Part shown: positions 16,255 to 25,132 of the stretch, in pieces
How positions within the stretch are numbered: position 1 is the first letter of the stretch
Layout: every line of letters begins with the position of its first letter
Source of the DNA: a virus
Direction: 5' to 3' (one strand)
IMG/VR virus record: IMGVR_UViG_3300025647_000108
Location: 1 to 37,169 of that record
DNA length: 37,169 bases
Notes under the pieces: generated by a model
What the model was told of the DNA's origin: nothing
Database searches by the model: none
What the model saw: only the letters and a program-made list of their open reading frames with translations
Translations under genes and position numbers: made by a program

Positions 16255-17907
16255 TTAAGTACAAGTTCCAAATTCAATAATTACGCCATTAGAATCCACT
16301 CGATACCAGTTGTTTGCTCCAGCATCATTGGTCTTATAATAGCCTGCGCTTAGCTTAGACTGACCATTAGCGTCACTAAATACTAGGTCATATGGCCCTA
16401 ATGTCCCACCAGACCCATTCACATGAGCAACATAATATATCTGGTCCATATCATTAATACAAGCAGTTGAGCTGTCAAAGTTATTAAGACTAGATGCGAA
16501 TGATGTTAAAGGAGCTGGACAATTAATGTCTATGTCAAATAAAGTTGTTGAGCAAATTCCAAAAACACTAATATTTAATGTAGATGGACTAGCTGCTGTC
16601 TTTGGTATAACCATGATGCATAAACCGGGTTCTGTTCCGGTAAGTTGCATTTGTCCTGCCACTACATTCACAGTTGTCTGTGTGCCTAATGGAGCAAAAG
16701 TAGTTCCATTATACTCAAACTCATTGACATCCTCATGAGGAGAGTCTGCGACTAGATTGCAATCTGTGCTACCAATATAGGTAGGCAGACCTGCAGTGCC
16801 CTGTCTCCATCCCCATACTGGTGAAGATAGGCCATTATAGTCTATACTATTGTATGTAGCCAATATACCATCAGTTAGGCTTCGTGGGTTAAAGCTAACA
16901 ATAATTGCCCCTGTGCCTGTGCCTACATTTGACTCAATGTAATATACCCCTTGAGCCCCATCCCCTTCTATGGCATCACCACATGGGATTGGAACTAGGC
17001 AAGTGCCAAATAAAACAATTGCTCCATTAGCATCTACCTGATACCACTCATTAGCTCCTGCATCATTAGTCTTGTAGAACCCTGCCGCTAACTTAAACTG
17101 TCCATTGACATCGGTAAAGACTAAGTCGTACAGCCCTAACGTGCCAGCAGAGCCATTAACGTGGGCCACATAATATGTCTGGTCTATAGCATCAGCACAA
17201 GCCAGCTCACTAGTTGCAGCAATTGTGCTTGATGAGAATGCTGTAAGCGCAGTTGGGCAGGCAACTGAAATATCAAACACAGTCCCTGAGCATGGCCCAA
17301 TAAATTCAAGATTCAATATAGATGGACTTGCTGCTATCTTTGGTATCACCATCAGTGTATTCCCCGGAGCTAATGTTGTTAACTCCATTTGTCCAGCTAA
17401 TACACTCACAGATGTAGTTGTGCCAAGAGCAGCAAAGTCTGTCCCATCATATTGGAACTCAGCTAAAGTATAAGGAGAGCCTGCTACAATACCACAATCA
17501 GCAGATTGTAATCCAATATACGTTGGAAGCCCTGCGCTGCCTTGAAGCCATCCAGATGTCGGTGAAGATACGCCATTGTACACAACGCTATTATAAACAG
17601 CTTTGATGCCATCAGGTATGTTTATGGTATTGAATCTAATTAGGACAGCTCCTATAGCAGCACCTAAGTCTGTATTAAGGTAATAGATGCCTTGTAATCC
17701 ATCAGCAGATATAGAGTCTCCGCAAGGGATAGTACAAGAAGGACAGGTTTGCTGAGGTAAAAGTACACAATCCACCAGCTCCCTTGAGATAATACCATCT
17801 GAGTAGAATCCATTAGGAGCACATACCGTTAAAGCTGCGTTCGTAAACACAGCTGTAGCGGAGCCTAGTGATGGAGCATTTAAGTAATACGTTGAGCTTG
17901 TAGCCAT
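16255..17907 (-). CDS. Tail/adhesin-like protein made of two 245-aa repeats
   Basis: This 550-aa, Cys-containing, Thr/Ser/Gly-rich protein has no charged core. The first 59 residues (cysteines near 29, 47, 55, 58) lead into two tandem copies. Copy A is about residues 60-306, starting IPCGDSIS. Copy B is about 307-549, starting IPCGDAIE. Each copy shares the order IPCGD, GLPTYIG, AGQM(E/Q)LT, MVIPK-AASPS, YYVAHVNGS(A/G)GTLG, GFYKTNDAGAN-WY, and an FGTC end. Paired cysteines suggest disulphides. It sits between the 1477-aa tail protein and the 268-aa protein, suggesting a surface appendage or tip. No receptor-binding or enzymatic family is recognised. Confidence 0.78.
   Translation of the reverse strand: MATSSTYYLNAPSLGSATAVFTNAALTVCAPNGFYSDGIISRELVDCVLLPQQTCPSCTIPCGDSISADGLQGIYYLNTDLGAAIGAVLIRFNTINIPDGIKAVYNSVVYNGVSSPTSGWLQGSAGLPTYIGLQSADCGIVAGSPYTLAEFQYDGTDFAALGTTTSVSVLAGQMELTTLAPGNTLMVIPKIAASPSILNLEFIGPCSGTVFDISVACPTALTAFSSSTIAATSELACADAIDQTYYVAHVNGSAGTLGLYDLVFTDVNGQFKLAAGFYKTNDAGANEWYQVDANGAIVLFGTCLVPIPCGDAIEGDGAQGVYYIESNVGTGTGAIIVSFNPRSLTDGILATYNSIDYNGLSSPVWGWRQGTAGLPTYIGSTDCNLVADSPHEDVNEFEYNGTTFAPLGTQTTVNVVAGQMQLTGTEPGLCIMVIPKTAASPSTLNISVFGICSTTLFDIDINCPAPLTSFASSLNNFDSSTACINDMDQIYYVAHVNGSGGTLGPYDLVFSDANGQSKLSAGYYKTNDAGANNWYRVDSNGVIIEFGTCT
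16258..17730 (-). repeat. Tandem coding duplication (units about 741 and 732 bp)
   Basis: Bases 16990-17730 and 16258-16989 encode homologous halves of the 550-aa protein. The units are adjacent without a spacer, collinear, and diverged at many positions with small length differences, so the duplication is not recent. Marker motifs shared by both are given in the gene entry. Confidence 0.8.
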
Positions 17908-17920
17908 TTTATTTTTTAGT

Positions 17921-20900
17921 TTAACTTACTTCGCACCCGCAGCAAACATCAATTACAGTAGTACTAGAGTAGCACAATGTTAAAGGAGTAGAGTCTCTAA
18001 GGTCCCAAACAAGATACAAGTAATCCTGCAAAGCAGGCACCGTAAACTCTGCATAATTAATATTTCCACTACCTTGATTTGGCGTAGCTGTAGTAGCTAA
18101 TCCTAGCAACGTAGATATGTTTGCAGGAGTATTAGTGTACAGCGTATTAGTCATTAAGTACTTGAACTTGTCAGTAGCAGGATTAAAAACAAACGTATCC
18201 GTAGACAGCTTATTGGTAATCATCCTAAGAGTGCTGCCTGCTGGAGGGAAAGCCCCAGAGCCTACAGGCCCTGTTAATGCGCTGTATCTTGATACCAACG
18301 GATTATCATCCGAAGATAAGAACGTAGTAAGAACAGATTGCAATGGAGAAGTAAATGTGTTGTCCGTGTATCTGTACTCATTGTGTATACTTTGCCCTGC
18401 TTCAAAATTATTTGTCACAACAATTTGAACAATTGTGACATTATCAGATACGGTACATCCAGCAATTACAGAAAGAGATATGTTTCCTGTGTACTCAATA
18501 GTTATTGTTGCACTCTCAACGGAGATGTTGTCCTTAGCAAATGTAAGCGTTCCACTAGTGGTTTCAGGCCCTGTAGTAAACGTGTTCCCATCATAGTCTA
18601 CAGTTATCTCAAATGAAGCTCCAGCACTAATTGTCTGTACGGTGTAATCAATATCAGATGAGCCCACAACAGCCCCCAAGTCTACGCAATACTCAAATGT
18701 TTTTGTTTGAGCTGGCAATGTGCTAAGAGTAAATGTCTGCAGTATACCGCAGCCTAAGCACTCAGGGTTCAAAGGAATCTCTCTATCATTAGTAGATAGC
18801 ACATATTCATTCATGTATGGGTCAAACCCACCAAGCTTCTGAGTAGAGTATGAGGCATTAAACTCATCTCTAAACCAAGTACGCATACCAAGCTCAGATA
18901 TGACAGCCAATTGGTCATTGCCTGTAGAGTTGCCCACCATTTGAATTACAACCCCTCTCTTCACGTCAGTAAAGAATCTATTGAATCCCCACTGCACATA
19001 GCTCTCAGGGTTAAAGCTTATTCCATACTTCTCAGTCCTTGCAATTTGATTGCCTAATACCTCAGGCACAGATGCAATAACACCACCGCCTGTAGAGTCC
19101 GAAATAATGTTTTTGCTTGACAGCACATAAGATATCTTGTCTTCCTGAAGAACAAGAATGTCGGTCTCTCTACCATCTAATATGTAGATATCTCCAAAGG
19201 ATGGCTCAAGGACTTTATAGTTTAGAAGCCCAAGGTTAAACTCGTTAAGCTTATTTACATTTGACTCAGCGCTATAAACACCACTGTAAGTGATGTCTGC
19301 AAATCTATCTGCCTCTCTATAATCCTGAGCAGAAACAGCAGTTACCCTGTTGCCAAAGTTGAAGAAATTACCAACGATAGAGTCTCTAATCTTATAGCTT
19401 TCTGCTCCATTACCAAAAGAGAAACAGTTAAAGAACTTAGTATCAACAATAGCTGGAATCCCTGAATTAATGTTTTGGTTCTGAACATTGCCTTGGTGGT
19501 TTCCATTGACAATAGGGAATGACATTTCGTTCTCAAAGAATACATCAGGCAAAGCCTCTGATGGCTCTGTCTCAAATATTATAATCTTATCAGAACGGAA
19601 TACAGTTATGTTTACTTCTACGTTTGAGTCTCGTGCCCTTGGCTTTAATCCAGCTCCATCGCAAGAAACAGTTCCTGTAATTAGTAACTGAAGCTCATTT
19701 GTAGTTGGGTTCCTGTAGAACTTATAATAGTTTGTGCAGACAGCTTTTGAGATTGGATTAGCAACAATATTATCTGTAATTCCTTCAAATTCATTATCTA
19801 TCTCGCAAGCATTCGAACCAACAACCTTTATGCCATCATTTAAGTATTGCTTAATGTTTTCGCCAACAAACCAATCATACATATTGTCATATGAGTTTGC
19901 TGATATAAAAGTCTTTTCGAGGGTGTTTCTTCTTTCCTCACATCTATTTCCTTCTCCCCCTCTAAATTGTTTTATTGACATTATGATTCTGCTTCCTGCA
20001 GGTACGTCATAATCTATGTACGTCCAAGTAGGATTAGCTGGGTTAGTTCCAGCTATGTTCATCGGATAGACCAATACGGGGTATTGCCCACCTCTTTTCT
20101 CTTTCACGAATCTTTTTCCCGGAGCAATAATTGCGTCCTCATCCTTAATAATATTAAAGCTATTAGGATTAATTTTTGCATACACACCAGCAGGCACAGG
20201 GATAAGAATCTCAGGGTCCTCATCGCTTGGTATTTCAATAAACCCTGAAGGCTGAGAAGACTTCTCTAGTACAGTAGCGTACACGCAGTTACTGGTTGGT
20301 CCTTCCGAGTCAGCCTTAACTATAAATCTATCTCCAACCTCAACCTTTCTAGAGTTCTCTCCCTCTAGTAGGAAATAGGCATTGTTGCTCTCAGGGTCTT
20401 CGAAGAATATAGTGCAGTAAATCGTCTCATAATTCTGCTCACTAGGCTTGATAACAAATTTGTATCTAGTAGCCCAAGCAGGAGGAAATTGTGTTGGTGG
20501 TATAGTTACCTGTATAGAGTTCTTAAACGAAGATAATCCACATGGAACATGGACTGTGTTATTAGGGCTTACAATTGCTGTTGTAGACCTATTAAAGTCA
20601 TCCATGTAAACAATGGCAACTTCATAGTCTCTATTGCTGTGTAAACTTTGAGTATTGCCAACCTCCTGAAAACTTGCTTGAGAAAATGTTACAGCGTAGT
20701 ATTCGTAAACCTCTTGAGTAGGCGTAACAGGGTCATCCACATACTTCATTGCAGGAAACTGCAACCCTATTTGATTACTAGCTGGAGATGTTAATATTGC
20801 TATCGCTTGATTAACTGCTGTAATACCACTAGCAACTTTACTTAAACCACTTAAGTCACTTGGCAATGCGCAATTGAATTGGTCTGTAAAAGTAATGCCA

Positions 20901-22354
20901 TTGCAGGAATCTACAACAGGCTCTATATTGTCATCCCCTACTGCATTCTGAAACTCTATACTTGATGCCAACTCATACACTGACGTGTAGTCCTTAGATA
21001 AGAAAAACGTAAAGTCAAGTCTTATATTCTCTGTAGTCTCAGTTGGAAAAGGTAAATCCCCTGACCAATCCTGATGGTCTAAAGTAACCTCTAAATTTAT
21101 AGCGGCACCATTAATTAGCTCCTTGCCATCTAAATCAATATAAACAACAGCGTTAGGTACATTTAAAGGGCCGTCAATAGAATAGCTTCCAGACTGAGTA
21201 TTTGTGTCTGTAGTAGCTACGCCAATTTCTTCTGAAACCAATTCAGTAGAGTACTCAATCATTAATGGCGCACCATTTTCATCAACCAAGTTGTATCCCT
21301 CTACATAATTACCGTACATCAAACGGTTCCCCATAATAGTCTGGGCCTTTGCAAATCGAGGCACATTATCATAAAGCCTCAACAGCTCAGACTCAGATAA
21401 GATTGTAAATATCTTGTTGTTTGAAAATGTGTATTCCCTTTCCTCATTATCACGGATGCCTAAGTTCTTCTTGTCAAGCTTCTCAATAACACGAATGATG
21501 TTTGCATCAGCCTTCTTGAACAACAAGTCAATGCCAACCACCAATGGCCCTCCAGAATTATAAGTGATAATTGCTGAGTTGCATAGGTTGGTCATGCCCT
21601 CATTCAAGTAGCTATCGATGCTAAAGTTGAACGCTTTGGGTATAAAGGCAGGAGCAGACCACTGAGATGTGGCACTGTACTCACCGTCCTCATATTGGTA
21701 TCTGTAAGCGAAGCAAATAAATCTAGTCTCAAGATAATTTTCTTGACCATTATTTACTGTAGGCTGTACAGCTGGAGCCTCAACTGGTGGCTTCTTAATT
21801 ACTAACAAAGACTCCGCACTAACTTCGTCAATATTTGTTACAGGATTAGGGTAGTTCTTCTGAACATTTAAAACTCTAGGAGGATTGTAATCATCTGTAA
21901 AAAACAGAAGCTTATTATCCAAGATATCCAACCCAGTAATAAGATAGTTGGGGTTAAAATTCAAAGTGGTATTTACGTTACCGCCATCATTAATTGAAAT
22001 AACGTGATAAGTCAATATGTTTGTACTTACGTTAAACGATACTATCAAGTCAAGCTTGCCTGTAGCGCCAACAGGGAAAGTAGGGTCATGCAAAAACCAA
22101 TAAATGGTTTCAGTAAAGCTGTTCTCAATAGCTCCAATACATCTAGCATTAACACTTAAAGGAGTTCCATCGATATAGCTTAATGATGTCAAAGGAGTAT
22201 TACCCTTGGTGTTTTCAATTACACCAATCTCGGACTTCTCAGTGGAGCCCATCCTTACATTCATAGCATCAATGTATTCTCCGTCAGGGACAACTCTTTG
22301 GTCATAGACCTTATTCATTCTCCCTGCTGTGAAGTTCCTGCTAAACTTTGCCAT
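17921..22354 (-). CDS. Large tail structural protein, stabilisation-protein-like
   Basis: At 1477 aa this is the second largest protein in the window. The N-terminus has FTAGRMNKVYDQRVVPDGEY, then IDAMNVRMG, a hallmark I recognise from the large tail or 'stabilisation' proteins of crAss-like and other Bacteroidetes phages (GxMNxDxxxRxxPxGEYxDAxNVR). The rest is beta-rich, with blocks such as TGLDILDNKLLFFTDD, FAYRYQYEDGEYSATSQWS and RDSIVGNFFNFGNRVTAVSAQ. It ends with Thr/Ser-rich domains and a CCGCEVS tail containing five clustered Cys in the last 25 residues. It probably forms the ring or nozzle below the connector, or the tail hub. It follows the 307-aa gene after one base. Confidence 0.85.
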   Translation of the reverse strand: MAKFSRNFTAGRMNKVYDQRVVPDGEYIDAMNVRMGSTEKSEIGVIENTKGNTPLTSLSYIDGTPLSVNARCIGAIENSFTETIYWFLHDPTFPVGATGKLDLIVSFNVSTNILTYHVISINDGGNVNTTLNFNPNYLITGLDILDNKLLFFTDDYNPPRVLNVQKNYPNPVTNIDEVSAESLLVIKKPPVEAPAVQPTVNNGQENYLETRFICFAYRYQYEDGEYSATSQWSAPAFIPKAFNFSIDSYLNEGMTNLCNSAIITYNSGGPLVVGIDLLFKKADANIIRVIEKLDKKNLGIRDNEEREYTFSNNKIFTILSESELLRLYDNVPRFAKAQTIMGNRLMYGNYVEGYNLVDENGAPLMIEYSTELVSEEIGVATTDTNTQSGSYSIDGPLNVPNAVVYIDLDGKELINGAAINLEVTLDHQDWSGDLPFPTETTENIRLDFTFFLSKDYTSVYELASSIEFQNAVGDDNIEPVVDSCNGITFTDQFNCALPSDLSGLSKVASGITAVNQAIAILTSPASNQIGLQFPAMKYVDDPVTPTQEVYEYYAVTFSQASFQEVGNTQSLHSNRDYEVAIVYMDDFNRSTTAIVSPNNTVHVPCGLSSFKNSIQVTIPPTQFPPAWATRYKFVIKPSEQNYETIYCTIFFEDPESNNAYFLLEGENSRKVEVGDRFIVKADSEGPTSNCVYATVLEKSSQPSGFIEIPSDEDPEILIPVPAGVYAKINPNSFNIIKDEDAIIAPGKRFVKEKRGGQYPVLVYPMNIAGTNPANPTWTYIDYDVPAGSRIIMSIKQFRGGEGNRCEERRNTLEKTFISANSYDNMYDWFVGENIKQYLNDGIKVVGSNACEIDNEFEGITDNIVANPISKAVCTNYYKFYRNPTTNELQLLITGTVSCDGAGLKPRARDSNVEVNITVFRSDKIIIFETEPSEALPDVFFENEMSFPIVNGNHQGNVQNQNINSGIPAIVDTKFFNCFSFGNGAESYKIRDSIVGNFFNFGNRVTAVSAQDYREADRFADITYSGVYSAESNVNKLNEFNLGLLNYKVLEPSFGDIYILDGRETDILVLQEDKISYVLSSKNIISDSTGGGVIASVPEVLGNQIARTEKYGISFNPESYVQWGFNRFFTDVKRGVVIQMVGNSTGNDQLAVISELGMRTWFRDEFNASYSTQKLGGFDPYMNEYVLSTNDREIPLNPECLGCGILQTFTLSTLPAQTKTFEYCVDLGAVVGSSDIDYTVQTISAGASFEITVDYDGNTFTTGPETTSGTLTFAKDNISVESATITIEYTGNISLSVIAGCTVSDNVTIVQIVVTNNFEAGQSIHNEYRYTDNTFTSPLQSVLTTFLSSDDNPLVSRYSALTGPVGSGAFPPAGSTLRMITNKLSTDTFVFNPATDKFKYLMTNTLYTNTPANISTLLGLATTATPNQGSGNINYAEFTVPALQDYLYLVWDLRDSTPLTLCYSSTTVIDVCCGCEVS

Positions 22355-22355
22355 C

Positions 22356-23279
22356 TTATTTAATTTGCTTGTCTAATCCTCTCAAATTCATTAAGAGTCT
22401 ACCCGGATGAATATTACTGATTCTAATCTTAGCGTTTCTCAATAATGCTGACTTCTCCTTGCGAGCACGAGCAACAATATATTCTTGCACTCCTAGCTTG
22501 CTACTCAATATTTCATACTGAATATAAGCATAAACGTACTTCTCAAATAATTTATTTACCGTAATCTTTGAGTTGTCTCCCTGCTCCATGCCATCAGACA
22601 CGTACTCTACAATACACTGCTGACCAGCCATTGGTGAGTCAAAGTTAATTACACCAGCTTTTCTGTCAATGTTAAAGGTAGGATTAAAGTTTGCCGTCTC
22701 GGTATTTAAACCATAAGCGGCACCAATGTTCCCCTCAAAATACCACATCCCATCGTAGTTCCATCCCTCATTGCCATCAAATTGATTGGCCTTGTTAAGG
22801 TAAATGCTTTTCTTAATTTTAGTGATATTGTCCAAATCAATCTGAGAGTACTCAGGAGACAATGCATTTCCCTGCTCATCAAATAGAATCCTGTACTGAT
22901 TGTCCTGAAGGTATGCCTTAGATGATAAGGTCTGAATGTTTTCAGATAATGGTCTCAACCATCCATCCTTGTAAAGAGATATCCTCACCCAGTTGACGTA
23001 GTCAGATGGAAGGATATACTTTAAGTTATCGCCAACAGTAAGCTCTAAAACCTTTATCTCTTTAAACGCATCGTAGTTCAACTCTTGGATAGCTCTCTTT
23101 GCATGGAACAATATCCTGTATCGCTCCTCATTGTTCACTAAAGAATGATTCCCTGAGTACATTAACAAGAAGTTGTTAACAATATCCTGAAGGCTTACAT
23201 ATTGATAAGACCCCCAATTGGCATCCTCTGGAGCAACGCCACCATTTTCGTAGTACTGATATTGACTGATGTATGCCAT
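22356..23279 (-). CDS. Head-tail connector / tail ring protein
   Basis: This 307-aa protein contains, in order, an aromatic N-terminus (YISQYQYYENGG), SLQDIVNNFLLMYSG, a helix RYRILFHAKRAIQELNYDAF, KYILPSDYVNWVRISLYKDG, and a helical C-terminus ending in the basic ARARKEKSALLRNAKIR. The AKRAIQELN-helix followed by LPSDYVNWVRI is a pattern shared with podoviral connector or tail-tube ring proteins of the T7 gp11 / P22 gp4 type, as used in crAss-like phages. The assignment rests on that pattern and on its place between the other ring protein and the large tail protein. Start ATG at 23279. Confidence 0.75.
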   Translation of the reverse strand: MAYISQYQYYENGGVAPEDANWGSYQYVSLQDIVNNFLLMYSGNHSLVNNEERYRILFHAKRAIQELNYDAFKEIKVLELTVGDNLKYILPSDYVNWVRISLYKDGWLRPLSENIQTLSSKAYLQDNQYRILFDEQGNALSPEYSQIDLDNITKIKKSIYLNKANQFDGNEGWNYDGMWYFEGNIGAAYGLNTETANFNPTFNIDRKAGVINFDSPMAGQQCIVEYVSDGMEQGDNSKITVNKLFEKYVYAYIQYEILSSKLGVQEYIVARARKEKSALLRNAKIRISNIHPGRLLMNLRGLDKQIK

Positions 23280-23281
23280 GA

Positions 23282-24022
23282 TTATTGTGATTGTTTTTGT
23301 TCTTCACCTCCACCAAATTGAACCGCCTCAATCTCACGTATAGACATTCCTGCATATTGTAGGATTTTTGCGACAAGCTTTATCTCATCTTCTATTGGCA
23401 CTTCAAAGTCTTGATAGTCAGCTTGAGATTGATTAAACACTGGCTCACCATTCGCCAAGGTTATGTATGTCCACTTGGGGTCTTTTGGATACCTAAAATA
23501 AACAGCATCCACCTCGTTAGCTAGGTTAATGGTTGATGGGTATACGGTAAGTACATTGCCTGCCTGCGTGTAAGCAGGGTACAACTCCGTAGGGGCTGTA
23601 AGGTTTGAGTTTACAAGCATTGTAATATTGGAATGCGTAACCTTCTCCGCCTCGCCTTTAAATACTCTAGTCATTCCAGAGCCATCATAACAAAGGATTT
23701 TGTTAATCATAAAGTAATCAAAACCAGTTGTAGAAGTAGATGGAAGAAAGAATCTGTTTGTAGCTGGAGCCACTTGAGTAAGTGTAGATGTAACTATAAA
23801 TGTTTCAACAGCCTCTTCTAATGCCTTACGCAAATCAGCATAGTCAGTGCCCGACATCCGAGCATTCTCCATATTTGTTATCTTGTTGTACTCAGAGAAG
23901 AACTCTTCGAATACTTCCATCTGGGCTTGCTTGGCAAACAAGTTAAAGTCTGACGGAGATATGTACCCATAGTTGTTCTTGTTTAAAACGGATAGGACCG
24001 TATTTCTAACAGAGTTTATCAT
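23282..24022 (-). CDS. Head-tail connector / ring protein
   Basis: This 246-aa protein starts MINSVRNTVLSVLNKNNYGY, followed by ISPSDFNLFAKQAQMEVFEEFF, a helical motif I recall from connector or ring proteins next to tail genes in Bacteroidetes phages. The central part is beta-rich (FFLPSTSTTGFDYFMINKI), followed by PAYTQAGNVLTVYPSTI. The C-terminus is helical (VEDEIKLV-type), with a charged Q-rich end. It is the first gene after the terminator-promoter element at 24038-24077. A role as an adaptor bound to the portal is inferred from gene order. The next gene begins 2 bases after its stop. Confidence 0.72.
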   Translation of the reverse strand: MINSVRNTVLSVLNKNNYGYISPSDFNLFAKQAQMEVFEEFFSEYNKITNMENARMSGTDYADLRKALEEAVETFIVTSTLTQVAPATNRFFLPSTSTTGFDYFMINKILCYDGSGMTRVFKGEAEKVTHSNITMLVNSNLTAPTELYPAYTQAGNVLTVYPSTINLANEVDAVYFRYPKDPKWTYITLANGEPVFNQSQADYQDFEVPIEDEIKLVAKILQYAGMSIREIEAVQFGGGEEQKQSQ

Positions 24023-24037
24023 TTTTTCGCCTTTTTA

Positions 24038-24067
24038 CAAATATACATAAAAAAAAGAGGGCACAAA
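24038..24067 (-). promoter_or_regulatory. Bacteroidetes-type promoter for the tail module
   Basis: On the minus strand a TATATTTG box (24038-24045) matches the -7 consensus TAnnTTTG exactly. A TTTG (24064-24067) sits 18 bases upstream as the -33 element, the usual spacing. Transcription would start about 10 bases before the ATG at 24022, leaving a short A-rich leader. The -33 element lies in the loop of the terminator hairpin. Confidence 0.62.
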
Positions 24068-24077
24068 AAATGCCCTC
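24048..24077 (-). terminator. Rho-independent terminator after the capsid block
   Basis: Read on the minus strand, a perfect 7-bp stem (GAGGGCA / TGCCCTC, 24057-24077) with a 7-base loop is followed by a run of eight T (24048-24056 region). It lies 33 bases downstream of the stop of the 246-aa capsid-associated gene at 24110. Confidence 0.8.
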
Positions 24078-24109
24078 ATTTCCAATTGTTAACAAACCAT
24101 TTTAACCAT

Positions 24110-24850
24110 TTATGCCAATATAGCTTCCAACATTCTCAGTGCATCAATGCCCTCATCACTCTGTAGGAACCCGCCTGCAATTTCATAAGGGTCCTCACCG
24201 TAAGGGATTGACATCATTTTCTTTTTGTTGGTTGCTGTATTAAACCAAATCTCTTTATCATTGTTTCTCAAAACCAATAGCTTGTTTTCGAAGAACATTC
24301 TGATTTTAGCTTGAAACTTTAATTCAGGGTCATTCAATATACTTAAGAACTCTTTAGGTTCTGTCTTGGCAAACACCAAGATATCACGCCTCAATTCAGC
24401 AGTAGATACCGTAGATGGGTCCTTGCCAAACATTACTCTAGTAAGAGTTTCAATCTGTTCAATACTTAATTGACGAGCTTCTACTAACGCCTCTACTTCT
24501 AGGTTCAAATCATTAACCTCTTCAGCCGCCTCCTTCTCCTTATCTACCTCAGTAAATATAAGTCCGTTTAATGGGTGATAGTGAAGGAACTGTTGTAGTA
24601 CAGGATTCTGCTTTGGGACTCTTAAGAATCCATCTTCAAAGATAATAGGTTCAATGATTGCATTTCCATCTTGTTCGTCTTCAAATGGAGACTTCTGATT
24701 GGAAGCATATCTAAGTGCACGATTCACATTGTTCTTCTCATCAAACCACATCAAAGGATATCTAGGATGGTTTCTTGATGCCAATGTATAAGATAGCGGA
24801 TTGCCGTTTTTTAATTTGTAGACCTTGTCTACAGGAATATTCTTTGCCAT
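24110..24850 (-). CDS. Capsid-associated structural protein (putative)
   Basis: This 246-aa protein starts MAKNIPVDKVYKLKNGNPLS and has a Pro/Asn-rich N-terminus (ASRNHPRYPLMWFDEKNN). A PVLQQFLHYHPLNG motif follows, then a long acidic coiled coil (EVDKEKEAAEEVNDLNLEVEALVEARQ begins about residue 100) and a basic/hydrophobic C-terminal half ending in a short helix. The motif 'FL..HP.NG..F.E.D...A' followed by a coiled coil appears in capsid-region proteins of several Bacteroidetes and marine phages in my memory. It is the last gene before the terminator, in the cluster just after the major capsid gene, so a head decoration, completion or scaffold role is plausible. Confidence 0.65.
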   Translation of the reverse strand: MAKNIPVDKVYKLKNGNPLSYTLASRNHPRYPLMWFDEKNNVNRALRYASNQKSPFEDEQDGNAIIEPIIFEDGFLRVPKQNPVLQQFLHYHPLNGLIFTEVDKEKEAAEEVNDLNLEVEALVEARQLSIEQIETLTRVMFGKDPSTVSTAELRRDILVFAKTEPKEFLSILNDPELKFQAKIRMFFENKLLVLRNNDKEIWFNTATNKKKMMSIPYGEDPYEIAGGFLQSDEGIDALRMLEAILA

Positions 24851-24883
24851 TTGTTATTGAATTTAATTTGATTTAAAATTTAA

Positions 24884-25075
24884 TTATTTTTTTACTTCTG
24901 TTTTTTTACCTGTCAATCTATCAACACGATATTCTTTCTTAACTGCCCCTACTGCTTTTTGCGAATTAGTAGGCATTACTTCTGTTTTTTTACCTGTTTT
25001 TTTATCAACACGATATTCTTGTTTGAATGCTCCTATCTTTTTTTTAGGACCCGGGTCAATTCCTTTATTTGCCAT
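24884..25075 (-). CDS. Short basic protein with two 28-residue repeats
   Basis: This 63-aa, Lys-rich protein begins MANKGIDPGPKKK. Two repeats, GAFKQEYRVDKKTGKKTEV (15-33) and GAVKKEYRVDRLTGKKTEV (43-61), are spaced exactly 28 residues apart. The N-terminal DPGPKKK resembles the DPVPKKK of the 115-aa gene just upstream, so the two probably share a motif or origin. The high positive charge and its place in the capsid block suggest a minor packaged DNA-binding or capsid-cement protein, but no family is recognised. Confidence 0.68.
   Translation of the reverse strand: MANKGIDPGPKKKIGAFKQEYRVDKKTGKKTEVMPTNSQKAVGAVKKEYRVDRLTGKKTEVKK
24894..25034 (-). repeat. 84-bp period direct repeat in the 63-aa gene
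   Basis: Bases 24894-24950 and 24978-25034 encode the two EYRVD..TGKKTEV repeats. They share long near-identical blocks, including the acttctgtttttttacctgt stretch, so the duplication looks recent compared with the 550-aa gene duplication. Confidence 0.75.
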
Positions 25076-25099
25076 TTCTTTATTTATTTAAAGATAAAT

Positions 25100-25123
25100 G
25101 AGAGTGTCCTGCAGGACACCCTC
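25100..25123 (-). terminator. Hairpin after the 115-aa gene (weak terminator or attenuator)
   Basis: This is a 24-base self-complementary stretch with GTGTCCTGCAGGACAC at its core. Read on the minus strand it is followed only by ATTTATCTTT, so the U tract is weak. It lies 9 bases past the stop of the 115-aa gene and before the 63-aa gene, and may act as an attenuator or an mRNA 3'-end stabiliser rather than a full terminator. Confidence 0.55.
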
Positions 25124-25132
25124 AGTTAGTTG

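Noticed and set aside
24058-24110. A small + strand frame starting at an ATG in the gap between 24022 and 24110
   Set aside because: It is very short, opposite to all neighbours, and overlaps the terminator hairpin.
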